Made by a program: the position numbers and the translations under genes
In this document: positions 45,458 through 55,053 of the stretch, in pieces
Numbering within the stretch: position 1 is the stretch's first letter
Layout: each line of letters begins with the position of its first letter
The notes under the pieces: generated by a model
What the model saw: the letters and a program-made list of their open reading frames with translations, nothing else
Database searches by the model: none
What the model was told of the DNA's origin: nothing
Assembly (NCBI RefSeq): GCF_002056795.1
Contig: NZ_CP020104.1
Span: 7,759,501-7,823,500 of the forward strand
Reading direction: 5' to 3'
Length of the DNA: 64,000 nucleotides
From: Spirosoma aerolatum
GTDB lineage: Bacteria > Bacteroidota > Bacteroidia > Cytophagales > Spirosomataceae

Positions 45458-45488
45458 TTAGTCAGCACTTTATCTGACTGTTGACTAA
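45458..45488. terminator. Weak stem between convergent genes
   Basis: TTAGTCAGCA pairs with TGTTGACTAA with one G-U pair across an 11-nt loop. There is no T-run. It sits between the ends of the DUF1398 and CPBP genes. Confidence 0.3.
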
Positions 45489-45520
45489 ACCAAGGTTTGC
45501 AAACATTTTTTACAAGTGAA

Positions 45521-46456
45521 TTAGTGGTTTGCCCCTTGCAAAAAGGCGGCAATCTCCATACCCCAGGCAATGCCTATGTGAATCAGCAATCCCCCCCAGA
45601 TGCTACGCGTGCTAAGGGCCAGCACACCCAGTAAATAGCCGCCGAATATGGAGGAAACGGCCTCTCCCAACGGTCGCCCGAAGTGGATAGTGCAATACCA
45701 GACTACCATCGGTAACACGGCACCATGCCCCAGCACCCGGCTCATGCCAATGACCAGAAAACCCCGGAAAAGGAGTTCGGTAGGCACAAAATCCCAGCCG
45801 TAGCAGAGTTCATAAACAAGAGCCGTAACCCACTCAGGCACCCCGAAAAATTCATTGGCATTGGTATCCCGATAGGTTGGGTACGACTCCAGGAAGTCAG
45901 GCTGAAAAGATGCCAAGGTAATCAGTGGAATCATCAGCGCCAGCATGAGGGCATACAGCGCTAACCCTTTCCGTTTGGGGGCCATACCATAAAAACTACT
46001 TGGATAAGGGTCAAGGAATTTGTAGAACAGCGCTAGCGGCAACACAATCGTTAGCAGCGATTGCAGGTTATGCAGGCAATAATAGGCAAAGACGTATATC
46101 TGTCCGCCAAAAAGCTGCTGGCTCCATTGACTATGGGCATAGAATCCGGCATATATGGAATAGAAAACCAACGCCACTCCGCTACGAAGCCAGAACGCAC
46201 GATTACGCCAGATATCAGGTCGGCGGTTAAAATACGTCCAGAGCCAGACACTCCCGTAATAAGCCGTTGCATATAAGCCCAAATAGAGTACTGGCCAGAT
46301 GGGTTTACCCTGAAACGAATCGATGTATGAATCTTCGAGATCGAGCGAGAAATTGACGGTGAGGAGTATAGCCAGCCAAAGGGCAGTAACTGCGTACAGA
46401 CCAGGCCGAAAGTTGATGCGAAAATGGGTGCGAAGGTCTTGCCAAAGGGCTTTCAC
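45521..46456 (-). CDS. CPBP-like membrane protein with altered active-site motif
   Basis: A 311-residue membrane protein with about eight hydrophobic helices. The C-terminal half resembles CPBP (Rce1/Abi-like) intramembrane metalloproteases. The first motif, normally EExxxR, reads TELLFRG here with Thr226 in place of the first Glu and Glu227 and Arg231 kept. The second motif has His258 in WYCTIHFGRPLGEA, and the third has His293 in GGLLIHIGIAWGM, without the usual Asn/Asp partner. It may therefore be inactive as a protease. It stands alone; the next gene (46542 on) is separated by a short gap on the same strand. Confidence 0.78.
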   Translation of the reverse strand: MKALWQDLRTHFRINFRPGLYAVTALWLAILLTVNFSLDLEDSYIDSFQGKPIWPVLYLGLYATAYYGSVWLWTYFNRRPDIWRNRAFWLRSGVALVFYSIYAGFYAHSQWSQQLFGGQIYVFAYYCLHNLQSLLTIVLPLALFYKFLDPYPSSFYGMAPKRKGLALYALMLALMIPLITLASFQPDFLESYPTYRDTNANEFFGVPEWVTALVYELCYGWDFVPTELLFRGFLVIGMSRVLGHGAVLPMVVWYCTIHFGRPLGEAVSSIFGGYLLGVLALSTRSIWGGLLIHIGIAWGMEIAAFLQGANH

Positions 46457-46541
46457 GGGGTTAATTTTAGGGACTAGCGCAAGTAACTGGAAAGATTGAT
46501 ATGATCCAACCTCCTATTCATTTCTAAAGACATCTGCCCCT

Positions 46542-48890
46542 TCATCGAAGCGGGAGACTTAGATTCAGAAGCTGCTGATTTCGCATAACGCGAACGGGTA
46601 AGGTATGCATGTAATGGAGTTGTTGCTGAACAGACATCAATTCCGCAACTGTCGTTACAGTCATGCCGTTGGCAGTTCGGATAACATCGCCCTTTTGCAA
46701 TCCCGAACTAGCCAATTTACTAGTTTTCGGCACATCCAGCACGACAACGCCCGACTCGTCGGGAAGCCCAAAAGCCGACCGATCGCCCAGGCCATGTATA
46801 CTGCGGACTACTATACCCAGCCAGCTTGTTTCAGCGTTTTTTTCCTCCTGAACAGTAGTCGTTATGTTGGGAAGTCTGGGCGAACGCGCCAGCGAACGCA
46901 ACGCTTGATTTTGAACGCCAAACTGGTTCATGGGAAAGTTTTTGAAACCCAGAGCAATGGCCCGACTCGCTGTGCGAACCCGGTAATCGCCCTGGCTGGG
47001 CTGAAGAAACTCAGGCTCCCCAAACTGACTGTGCGCGTCGGTACCGTTTTGCCGGGCATTCTGAAGCGCTGCCTGATCGGGGAACAGATTGTAGTCCAAT
47101 TCTTTCCCCCAATCATTGACCTGAATCGGAAAGTAGGGGCGCATGACAATATTATGCCGAAAAACATCACCACTGTTTCTGAACCACACGTGTGGGTGAA
47201 ACGAGTTATTGACAATCACATTGTTTTCGGCAATGCGGTAAAATCCCTCCCGGAACTTCAGCCCGCCATTGAGTAGTACGTTGTTATAAATGAGGTAATT
47301 ACTACTCCCATCGTCCAGGTCGATGTCCCAGCCATGATCGCAGCGGAACCGATTGTTTCGAATAATGACTGGCTTTAGGGCATCGAGCCGAACCAGTTCG
47401 GGGTGAGCCGCAACCAGGCTATCCATCGTTTTTCGGTTGGGATGCCAAAACCGATCCCGTCCCCAGGAGTTGAACGAACCATGATCGCCCGTTTCGAGGA
47501 CCGTGTCAAACACGTCGTTGTACTCGATTACATGCCCTCCCCAAGTGCCATCACCAATGTTGATACCGGCTCTGGGCAACTGGTAAATCGTATTATAGCG
47601 CACGGTAATGTCGGAAGCCATCGAAATTTCGACACCTGTTGCCTGTTTTTCGATTTCGCCAATATGGTGAATGAGGTTATTGTCGGCTGTACATTGGGCC
47701 GGGTAGCGATTCGTTTTAGGGCCAGGCCGCAAATCCATAGCCGTGTAAGGCACAAACCATTCATACCGGAATGCGGGCGACCGAACGGCTGATGTATCGC
47801 CCACAAAACCAATAGCCGTGGCACCTATATGATGAATGTGGCAACCTTCGATCAGGGCACGTCGGTTAAACCCGCTCACCAGCACGGCATTGCCACCGAG
47901 GTTGGTCAATTCACAATCCTCCAGGTGACAATTATCGGTATTTTCCAGATAGACGGCCGCTCCCCGGTAGATCATCCAGTCGCTGCGTACTAATGGTTCG
48001 TAGCTTTCCATAAACGTGCGCTCGGTGTTGACCAGGCGAAGCCCTCGGATACGTACACTACGCACCGGTGAATCAGGCAGGCCAACCAGTTCGATAAGTG
48101 CCTTCAGATGGGATACCTCTACCGTCGCTTTCGTCAGATCGAGGCCGACGGGTGGTATAAAGGAAAGCTGTTGGGCGGTTCTGTCGTAAAACCATTCGCC
48201 GGGAGCATCCAGCTCTTCAGCAATATTCTCAACAAACCGCTCTTTGGGGTGCATTCCCATTGGGCGGTTATTCTGCCAGCCCCCTTCGTAGGTCAGTGTA
48301 TCCCTGTATTTACCAGTGATTCGATAGTGGAAACCACCCCATTCGTACCGATGAAGCGCGTGCATGTATCCACCAACCGGATTGCTCCACCGACGAACCC
48401 GCTCTGGAATCGTTGCACTGGAATCGGTTCCGTTGAACACATGAGCCGTAGAGTCGTAGTTGGGATAGCGGGCCAGAATTTGCTTTTGCCCGTTGATAAA
48501 TAGCTGTTCAAACGGCTCGCCCGGCACCTGAGCCACCCAAACCTTATCGTCTTTTTTCTGCCACTGTAGGGTCAACTGTCGCCCACCATTCAACTCCACC
48601 CGTTCGTTCTGATAGGCGCTGATTAGCAACTGTCTGTTGCCAAGCGTTCGGGCATCGATGCGTAGGGTTCGGGGCAAATAATAGACACCCTGCCGCAAAC
48701 GGATCTGAACCTGCTTCTTGGGAGCCTTTTTTACTTTTTCGAGTGCTTTTTCGAGCGTAGCCAAGGGGGCGGCCAATGTACCTGGTTGTGCATCGTTTCC
48801 CGTTGGAGAAATGTAAATCGTCGTCTGGGCATGTAGTAGGCCAAAAGCCCAGACAATAACGATGATTACCAGCACAATGCGTTTGCTCAT
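46542..48890 (-). CDS. Parallel beta-helix protein with C-terminal PDZ domain
   Basis: A 782-residue exported protein (MSKRIVLVIIVIVWAFGLLH then AQ). The N-terminal TTIYISPTGNDAQPGTLAAP and LATLEKALEKVKK are the pectate-lyase-like entry into a right-handed parallel beta-helix, with turns such as LEDCELTNLGGNAVLV, IEGCHIHHIGATAIGF and VIEYNDVFDTVLETGDHGSF. The C-terminal about 110 residues hold a PDZ domain (VVVLDVPKTSKLASSGLQKG followed by DVIRTANGMTV). Beta-helix proteins of this kind are often polysaccharide lyases or glycosidases; no catalytic residues can be assigned here. The PDZ domain might hold it to the cell surface or to a partner. Confidence 0.85.
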   Translation of the reverse strand: MSKRIVLVIIVIVWAFGLLHAQTTIYISPTGNDAQPGTLAAPLATLEKALEKVKKAPKKQVQIRLRQGVYYLPRTLRIDARTLGNRQLLISAYQNERVELNGGRQLTLQWQKKDDKVWVAQVPGEPFEQLFINGQKQILARYPNYDSTAHVFNGTDSSATIPERVRRWSNPVGGYMHALHRYEWGGFHYRITGKYRDTLTYEGGWQNNRPMGMHPKERFVENIAEELDAPGEWFYDRTAQQLSFIPPVGLDLTKATVEVSHLKALIELVGLPDSPVRSVRIRGLRLVNTERTFMESYEPLVRSDWMIYRGAAVYLENTDNCHLEDCELTNLGGNAVLVSGFNRRALIEGCHIHHIGATAIGFVGDTSAVRSPAFRYEWFVPYTAMDLRPGPKTNRYPAQCTADNNLIHHIGEIEKQATGVEISMASDITVRYNTIYQLPRAGINIGDGTWGGHVIEYNDVFDTVLETGDHGSFNSWGRDRFWHPNRKTMDSLVAAHPELVRLDALKPVIIRNNRFRCDHGWDIDLDDGSSNYLIYNNVLLNGGLKFREGFYRIAENNVIVNNSFHPHVWFRNSGDVFRHNIVMRPYFPIQVNDWGKELDYNLFPDQAALQNARQNGTDAHSQFGEPEFLQPSQGDYRVRTASRAIALGFKNFPMNQFGVQNQALRSLARSPRLPNITTTVQEEKNAETSWLGIVVRSIHGLGDRSAFGLPDESGVVVLDVPKTSKLASSGLQKGDVIRTANGMTVTTVAELMSVQQQLHYMHTLPVRVMRNQQLLNLSLPLR

Positions 48891-48924
48891 TTCCGGTACG
48901 AAGTCGATACGTATGATTAAAGAG

Positions 48925-48932
48925 CAAACATA
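48925..48932 (-). promoter_or_regulatory. Candidate -7 box for the beta-helix gene
   Basis: On the minus strand TATGTTTG fits TAnnTTTG, 34 nt before the start at 48890. No convincing -33 box. Confidence 0.3.
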
Positions 48933-48956
48933 CTTTTAAAGTACGAAACAGGCGTT

Positions 48957-49036
48957 TTTTCGACAGGATTTACAGGATTATCGGAACGGGACATTTTCAA
49001 CACTAATCCTCTTCACCCTGTAAATCCTGTCGAAAA
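48957..49036. repeat. 20-bp inverted repeat with ACAGGATTTACAGG motif
   Basis: TTTTCGACAGGATTTACAGG at 48957-48976 and its exact complement at 49017-49036 enclose a 40-nt loop. It lies between the end of the giant gene (49047) and the beta-helix gene, both minus. Confidence 0.8.
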
Positions 49037-49046
49037 CGAACAGGCG

Positions 49047-52000
49047 CTAAAAGCCTTCTTTTTCAGCTTCTTTGTCTTTTTTCTTCTCGTCTTTCTTTTT
49101 CTCTTCCTTCACCACCTTTTGCCCTGGCTGGAGTTTGGGTTTTGGGGCAGGTTTAGCTTTTGTTTTATACTGATCGAGATAGCGATCAACAAAAAGCGTT
49201 TTTTCATCGACCGTTGCCGGAACAACTTCCAAAGCGACTTTACTGGAGTTTTTTGAACCTGCCAAAAGTCGGTCGTTGATTTCCTGCTCTGAGGTGATGA
49301 TGGCTAATTGACCAATAGCGCCCGGTCCATTACCGCCTTTGTAATCGTAGTACACCCAAACATCTGGCGATGATTCGAGATAGATGCTGAACTCATCGCC
49401 ATTGCCTGTTTTGCGAATTTCGACGAACCCATCCATCTGCGCGTTAATATCCGTGGCCATGATGTTGGAAACTCCCAACTGACCTGTACTGTAAAAGGCG
49501 TTGTATTTGGGAGACCAGCGCAAATTGGCGTTGGCCAGAACCAGCATGGCGTTCAGTTTGGGCGATGCCTGATTGAGCGGCACGTGCTGATTCTGGGCCT
49601 TAACCCGATAGGCATCCACCGCTTGCTGACCAATCAGGGGTACTAACTTATCAGAAAGACGGTTCAGATCGTCGTCCGCAGCTTCGTCGTTCTTCTCTTC
49701 CAGGTTTGTTTTGACGATCTTATCGGCAATGCTCGCAGTGACCAGATCGGGTACGGGCAACGCAAAAACCATGAGCGTATTGAACCGATAGAGGCTGCTG
49801 TCGATATTGATCCGTGCCGACCCTGACGATAGCAGATACTCTTGCGGAGCCGTATTCATGAAGTTCATCTTACCTTTATAGGTCATCAGCCCACGCGCAT
49901 CGTTGAAGGTATAGGCATTTTCGACATCGGCGTCTTCCGAACTATCCGCTTTGGCTACCGAATCGACCGTAGCCACCGCATCGCTACCTTTCGAGGCAAT
50001 CCGATACACTTTGTCCTTTTCGTCGTAACGCATGATGCCCGTAGCACTAAACAGATCATCGTCGCGGGAATCTTCTTTCGGCGACAGGAAGGTTGGATAT
50101 ACGCCAGCCCCACCAGCCCGGAAGTGAATACCCGCTACCAGTTGTTGTCCGCCGTCGTTTTTAAGATTCTTATCGACCTTGATTTCCAGCCGCTCGGCTA
50201 CCTTTTCTTTGAACGGAATCCAGTCACTAATCAGGTCTTTGCGTTTTTTGAGTGCAGGTTTGATAAAGCCATCCATCGACAAATCCTGCTTAGGCGCTTC
50301 CATCACAATGCCCCCCCGGAAGAGCATTTTGGGAGCCAGTTGCAGGTTATCGGCCTCATCAACTTCAGCACGAGCTACGGTAAAATAGGTTGTCATGGGT
50401 TTAGATGGCCCACTGCGCTTATTACGGGGAGCACTCCGATTCGTTTTCTTGGCATCGGCTGTTAAGGACGCTGTTTCGGAATTCGTAGCCGCCACAACCG
50501 GGGCTTCTTTTAACTCGAAACTGCCCATTTTGATGCTGGCGGTGTCGCCTTTAGCCGTTGCAAACTGGTAGGTAGCATCACCCGCAAACCGCGTCCGCGA
50601 CAGCACCTGAATATTACCATTTTTGAGCCGGTGAAACAGGTTGATGGTATCCAGTTCGAGCCGGGCATTTTTCAGCGCCATCATTTCACCATTACGCCGG
50701 ATAGCCACCAATCCTTTATCGGGGTAAATCCGGGCATCGGCCGCCGTAATATAAGGTACTCCACTAATGTTTAGGGTCCGCTTTTCCACATCGTACAAAG
50801 CCGCCGACCCATTGAACGTCAACCCTTCCTGTTCTTCGGCGGTGGCCGTAAAGAGTGAGGTTTTCACATCGCCCTTCATGGCAATGGTTTTAGCATTTAC
50901 ATTCCATTGCGCCCGGCTAATATTGGTTTTGTAGGCAGCAAACGGGAACTCTATACTTGGCGATACAGTATCGCTGACGCTTTCCTTTTTATTGATCGCC
51001 AGTCCGACAAGGCCTTTGGTCTGGTTGAAATCGACATCGACGTCATTTCCTAACAGAATCGGTTTGCCGGCGGGCGTTCCGGGCGCTTCTTTATCCGAAA
51101 CGATTTTGAATTGGGCTCCACTGGCCAGGAAACCGTCTTTATTAAATTTGATGCTATTGGAGATTGTCTCGGAGTCTTTCCGACGCAGGGTTCCGTGCCC
51201 GAATAAGCCAGACGAACGCACCAGTAATCCGCCTTCCAGATTGGTCGTAGCGCTGTAGAAATTGAAGTTATTTTTCTGCGTGTTGATGACCATGCTATCG
51301 GTTTTCGGCCACCATTTCATGCTGAAATTATTGAGCTGAACCTGCGGGAAATAGCCTTTCCCAACCAGCCCTTCTTTGATCTCCCCTTTATCGCCCGATG
51401 CCAGCAGGGAGTCCGTCATAAACAGAATTCCTTTGGTAGTAAGCGTAGTAGTCAGGTGATTGAGTACGCCCTCGGCCCGGAGCCCGCTTTTGTCCATGAC
51501 CAGATCGCCCGTAAACTTGACGGTCGATGGTGCTGTTCCTTTCTTTCCGGCATAGACCGGATAGCCTGTTGCAGGAGCCTTATGAACAAAACCTAACGTA
51601 TTGTCGGGCATAGTGACGAGCTGCGCTTTAAAGGGCGGGAAGATACCATCTGAGTAGAACGTCCCCATAAACGCAATATCGCCCTTGCCCAGACTATCGT
51701 TGTCGATGGCCGGGATTTTGAAGTAAACTTTCTGGTTGTACGTGATATTTCCCCGGTTTGGCTGATTAAAATAGACCGTCATCCCTTCGGGCATGACCAG
51801 ACGCTGGGTGGTTTTCTTGCCCTTCATCTGACCCGACTTGTTATCTGAGCCCGCCAGAAAAACCGTTCCTGGGTTTTCATACTTAATATCCCCCCCGATT
51901 TCACCCTCTTTCCCCTGAGCGGCCAACTTCTGCGACTGGAAGGTAATGGAGTCAATCTTATTAAGACTCATCGAGAACTTATCGTAGTTGAATTTCAGGT

Positions 52001-54059
52001 CGCGACCCGCATACCGTAGCGTACCGGCTTTAAGCTGTCCGTTGAGGGTAAAATCACGACCTTTACCTACCCGGAGTATTTTGTCAGAAGGATAACCGAA
52101 AATTTTCAACGAGTCAGACATCGTGAACTGACGAACTCCCCGAATGGTCAGAATTTTGTCGTTGAGGTCGATGGTTGCGTTTTTTACGCTGTCGTTCGAC
52201 ACAAAGAGCGACTGTACCTGGAAATTGTCGTAGTCCTGCTTGTGGGCATAGGCCAGCACGTATAACACTCCTTTGCGGCTCAGGCGCATCATACTGGTTT
52301 TAGGGTCACGGTCGATGTAGCCTTCCAGCACCATTCGATTTAGCGCACCCCGCAACGCACCCGCATTTACATTTTTGGCAAACTGGGTGATATCGTCATC
52401 CAGGAAGGTCTGCTGTTTTTTGGTAGAAACGAAGTTAGCAACAATCTGTAAGGGGTGGAAGCCATAATCGACGGTCAGATCAGAGTAACGTTGGGGATGG
52501 AAATAATCGAACGATTCAAAGCGTACAGGCACCTCCCGTTTGGCCCCTACCTGATAGAAATCCACTTTCCGACGGGGTAAATCCCAACGCACCACTTCGG
52601 GCATGATGTAAAATTTGTGATACCAGTCGGCATAGGGAACTCGGGCGTAATCGGTGTGCTGCTCACGGTCGAGCCAGGCAATGCGCTGAGCTTTATCGTA
52701 CCGGAATTTTACAGACTGATGGGTAATTGAATCGGTATCGATGTACCCGACAAAGGCAGCCGAATTAGCCGAAATCATGGGCCTTGCCTGAGTAGAACGA
52801 GTACCCGTTGTTTTAACAGGTTCGGTTGTATTAAAGCCCGATGCAGCCAGACCAGCCTGAGTAGAATCGGCAGGAGGCATATCGTTGACGGCAAAATCGA
52901 ACCGACGGCTGGTCGCTTTGAGGGCGGGTTTACCGTTGTATTTGACGGTTAGCTGAGCCGGAAATCCACTGGCCGACGCCCCAACCATTTGCGTACCCGA
53001 CAGCGCTAACCCGCCTTTGTACTCAACATCGGGCCCTAAATCGGGCAGTTTGACATCGTTTTGCCACGACATAAACCGGGGATAAGTAACGGGCCCGCCT
53101 TTTTTCCTGCTGACATACTCGAATACCCCTTTGATTGGGGGTGTTTTCTCATAGGTCAGCGTCACATCGTCGGCTTGCAGACGCGGACTCATGGTCGTCA
53201 GGGCGTAGTCGCTCAACGTCACAAAAATATCCGGTCGTCCGGCGGTAGCCCAGGTAAATTTGCCGCCCTGCCCAACCAGCACGCCATCTTTCAGCATCAT
53301 ATCGCCATTGGTATTAGCCAGAATAGCCGAGTCGCCATTGGCCACAATAGCCAGCGATACATCTTTGAGTGTAATCAGCACGCCCGATACTGAGGGCAAT
53401 GGCCGACGCTGCGGGATATACTGGGGCCCGGCCGAACGCGGCTGGCTTGAATCGGAGGGAGCTGGCGTATCCCACCCATCGAAGCGAGAGCGTTCGGCAG
53501 CCGCTTTTGCCGCTGCAATGGAGTCCTCTGCCGTTTTGATGTCGGTTGGTTTCAGCGATTTTAGCCCTTCGACAAACCGAAACTCAAATGTACCACCCTG
53601 CGCATACAACTTGTTGTAATTACTGGCATATAGCTCTCGACGATCCATAAACCGCCGAACCGTTTCCAGACTCCGGGCAAACACCTTGGCATCGGTAGTT
53701 TCGAACAGCTTTTCCGAGATCGTTAGCAGGCCATCGACGTTGGTAGCAGGTTGTTGCTGAGTGGCCAGATACAGTGATTCGTAAAATGGTGTAAAAATAG
53801 TAGCCGCTGGTAAACGCTTCTGGTTCATTTTACGGCTCAAGGCCATAACACGCTCCTGCTGCTGGGCCGACAGGCGGTTTTCGGACCAGATGGCCTGTAA
53901 GTTGGTGCCCGCCCGGACTCCTGCAGGACCGCCCGTAGCCATTAGTTTCTGAACATCGGCCACAAACTGATCGGGTTTATCCGAAATTCGAACCGCCTGG
54001 CCGAACGAAGCTGTCAGCATTAGTAGTGTTAAAATCAGGCTGTAATAAATACGATTCAT
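49047..54059 (-). CDS. Giant exported protein of unknown function (about 1,670 residues)
   Basis: I do not recognise a family with certainty. From the ATG at 54059 (MNRIYYSLILTLLMLTASFG then QA, a signal peptide) it has about 1,670 residues; the ORF could begin at 54089 but that overlaps prmA. The body is rich in beta strands and contains many short repeats with alternating hydrophobic residues, for example LITLKDVSLAIVANGDSAIL, WNVNAKTIAMKGDVKTSL and GVPYITAADARIYPDKG. These look like the strand ladders of beta-helix, beta-taco or OstA-type envelope proteins. The last 40 residues are Lys/Glu/Pro-rich (KTKAKPAPKPKLQPGQKVVK). It follows prmA by 29 nt and should be cotranscribed with it. Confidence 0.85.
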   Translation of the reverse strand: MNRIYYSLILTLLMLTASFGQAVRISDKPDQFVADVQKLMATGGPAGVRAGTNLQAIWSENRLSAQQQERVMALSRKMNQKRLPAATIFTPFYESLYLATQQQPATNVDGLLTISEKLFETTDAKVFARSLETVRRFMDRRELYASNYNKLYAQGGTFEFRFVEGLKSLKPTDIKTAEDSIAAAKAAAERSRFDGWDTPAPSDSSQPRSAGPQYIPQRRPLPSVSGVLITLKDVSLAIVANGDSAILANTNGDMMLKDGVLVGQGGKFTWATAGRPDIFVTLSDYALTTMSPRLQADDVTLTYEKTPPIKGVFEYVSRKKGGPVTYPRFMSWQNDVKLPDLGPDVEYKGGLALSGTQMVGASASGFPAQLTVKYNGKPALKATSRRFDFAVNDMPPADSTQAGLAASGFNTTEPVKTTGTRSTQARPMISANSAAFVGYIDTDSITHQSVKFRYDKAQRIAWLDREQHTDYARVPYADWYHKFYIMPEVVRWDLPRRKVDFYQVGAKREVPVRFESFDYFHPQRYSDLTVDYGFHPLQIVANFVSTKKQQTFLDDDITQFAKNVNAGALRGALNRMVLEGYIDRDPKTSMMRLSRKGVLYVLAYAHKQDYDNFQVQSLFVSNDSVKNATIDLNDKILTIRGVRQFTMSDSLKIFGYPSDKILRVGKGRDFTLNGQLKAGTLRYAGRDLKFNYDKFSMSLNKIDSITFQSQKLAAQGKEGEIGGDIKYENPGTVFLAGSDNKSGQMKGKKTTQRLVMPEGMTVYFNQPNRGNITYNQKVYFKIPAIDNDSLGKGDIAFMGTFYSDGIFPPFKAQLVTMPDNTLGFVHKAPATGYPVYAGKKGTAPSTVKFTGDLVMDKSGLRAEGVLNHLTTTLTTKGILFMTDSLLASGDKGEIKEGLVGKGYFPQVQLNNFSMKWWPKTDSMVINTQKNNFNFYSATTNLEGGLLVRSSGLFGHGTLRRKDSETISNSIKFNKDGFLASGAQFKIVSDKEAPGTPAGKPILLGNDVDVDFNQTKGLVGLAINKKESVSDTVSPSIEFPFAAYKTNISRAQWNVNAKTIAMKGDVKTSLFTATAEEQEGLTFNGSAALYDVEKRTLNISGVPYITAADARIYPDKGLVAIRRNGEMMALKNARLELDTINLFHRLKNGNIQVLSRTRFAGDATYQFATAKGDTASIKMGSFELKEAPVVAATNSETASLTADAKKTNRSAPRNKRSGPSKPMTTYFTVARAEVDEADNLQLAPKMLFRGGIVMEAPKQDLSMDGFIKPALKKRKDLISDWIPFKEKVAERLEIKVDKNLKNDGGQQLVAGIHFRAGGAGVYPTFLSPKEDSRDDDLFSATGIMRYDEKDKVYRIASKGSDAVATVDSVAKADSSEDADVENAYTFNDARGLMTYKGKMNFMNTAPQEYLLSSGSARINIDSSLYRFNTLMVFALPVPDLVTASIADKIVKTNLEEKNDEAADDDLNRLSDKLVPLIGQQAVDAYRVKAQNQHVPLNQASPKLNAMLVLANANLRWSPKYNAFYSTGQLGVSNIMATDINAQMDGFVEIRKTGNGDEFSIYLESSPDVWVYYDYKGGNGPGAIGQLAIITSEQEINDRLLAGSKNSSKVALEVVPATVDEKTLFVDRYLDQYKTKAKPAPKPKLQPGQKVVKEEKKKDEKKKDKEAEKEGF

Positions 54060-54088
54060 ATCCGAAGGCCGACCGGGATACATCCCCA

Positions 54089-54919
54089 TCAGCGTTTAAT
54101 AAATGCTAAAGAAGTCCATTGGTTTTTGGTTAGCTGCTTAATCAGCGTCAATCCCGACTCTATGGCTTTCTGCTCGATATCCGGCGCATCGTTGTCATAG
54201 AAACCACTGACAATCAGGTATCCATTTTGCATTAACCGTGTTGTGTAGGTAGGAATTTCGGCTAGCAATACATTCCGATTGATATTCGCCAGAATGATAT
54301 CGAAGGGCTCGACGGCCTTTACATCAGCAATCGTCCCCTGAAATACGGTAACCTGCGAGCAGTCGTTAAGTTCGGCGTTTTCGCGGGCATTTTCAACCGC
54401 CCATTCTTCAATATCGAAGGCCAGTGCAGCGCTAGCCCCCATCTTAACCGCCAGAATCGCCAGAATCCCCGTTCCACTACCCACGTCGAGTACCGTTTTT
54501 CCGGCAAAATCGAGGCTAAGCTGTTGCTCCAGCATCATAGCCGTGGTTTCGTGGTGGCCCGTTCCGAACGACATTTTCGGGTTAATGACAATGTCGTAAC
54601 GAAATCGGGCGTCCAACGAATGGAAGGACGCCCGGACCCGGACCTGGCCCGCCACTTCGATCGGCTCGTAATCGCGCTCCCACTCGGCGTTCCAGTTTCG
54701 TTTCTCTAACGAACTAACTTCATAGGCTATTGCAGTCTGGGCTGCGTATTTCTCAATCAATTCCTGGATGGCTAATTCCTCAAAATCAGATTCAACGATA
54801 TAGGCGTTTAACCCTTCGTCGGTTTCCACAAACGATTCAAAACCTAGCTCAGCTAATTCGGCTGTAAGAATGTCGAAATAATCGGGCGACAGATGCAGTT
54901 GTAGTTCAATATAATTCAT
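54089..54919 (-). CDS. prmA: Ribosomal protein L11 methyltransferase
   Basis: Transfers methyl groups from S-adenosylmethionine to ribosomal protein L11. The motif I region is TVLDVGSGTGILAILAVKMG, preceded by the substrate loop NPKMSFGTGHHETTAMMLEQ. Motif IV is FDIILANINRNVL. The N-terminal domain starts MNYIELQLHLSPDYFDILTA. At 276 residues it is normal. It lies first in a minus-strand operon with the giant exported protein. Confidence 0.94.
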   Translation of the reverse strand: MNYIELQLHLSPDYFDILTAELAELGFESFVETDEGLNAYIVESDFEELAIQELIEKYAAQTAIAYEVSSLEKRNWNAEWERDYEPIEVAGQVRVRASFHSLDARFRYDIVINPKMSFGTGHHETTAMMLEQQLSLDFAGKTVLDVGSGTGILAILAVKMGASAALAFDIEEWAVENARENAELNDCSQVTVFQGTIADVKAVEPFDIILANINRNVLLAEIPTYTTRLMQNGYLIVSGFYDNDAPDIEQKAIESGLTLIKQLTKNQWTSLAFIKR

Positions 54920-55053
54920 ACCTCAAAGTAACGAAAAAGGCTAACTTGTTCGCGTTACAAGACCCGTATCTGCCTGCTTCTCTTTATTTTTTGACTTACT
55001 TTCCAACCATTTCAACCTCCAGCATCACTTTAGTCTGAAGCACCTCTAAAACC

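Noticed and set aside
49842..50465. 207-codon plus-strand reading frame inside the giant gene
   Set aside because: It is antisense to the giant gene and has no recognisable domain; high G+C content with few stops explains it.
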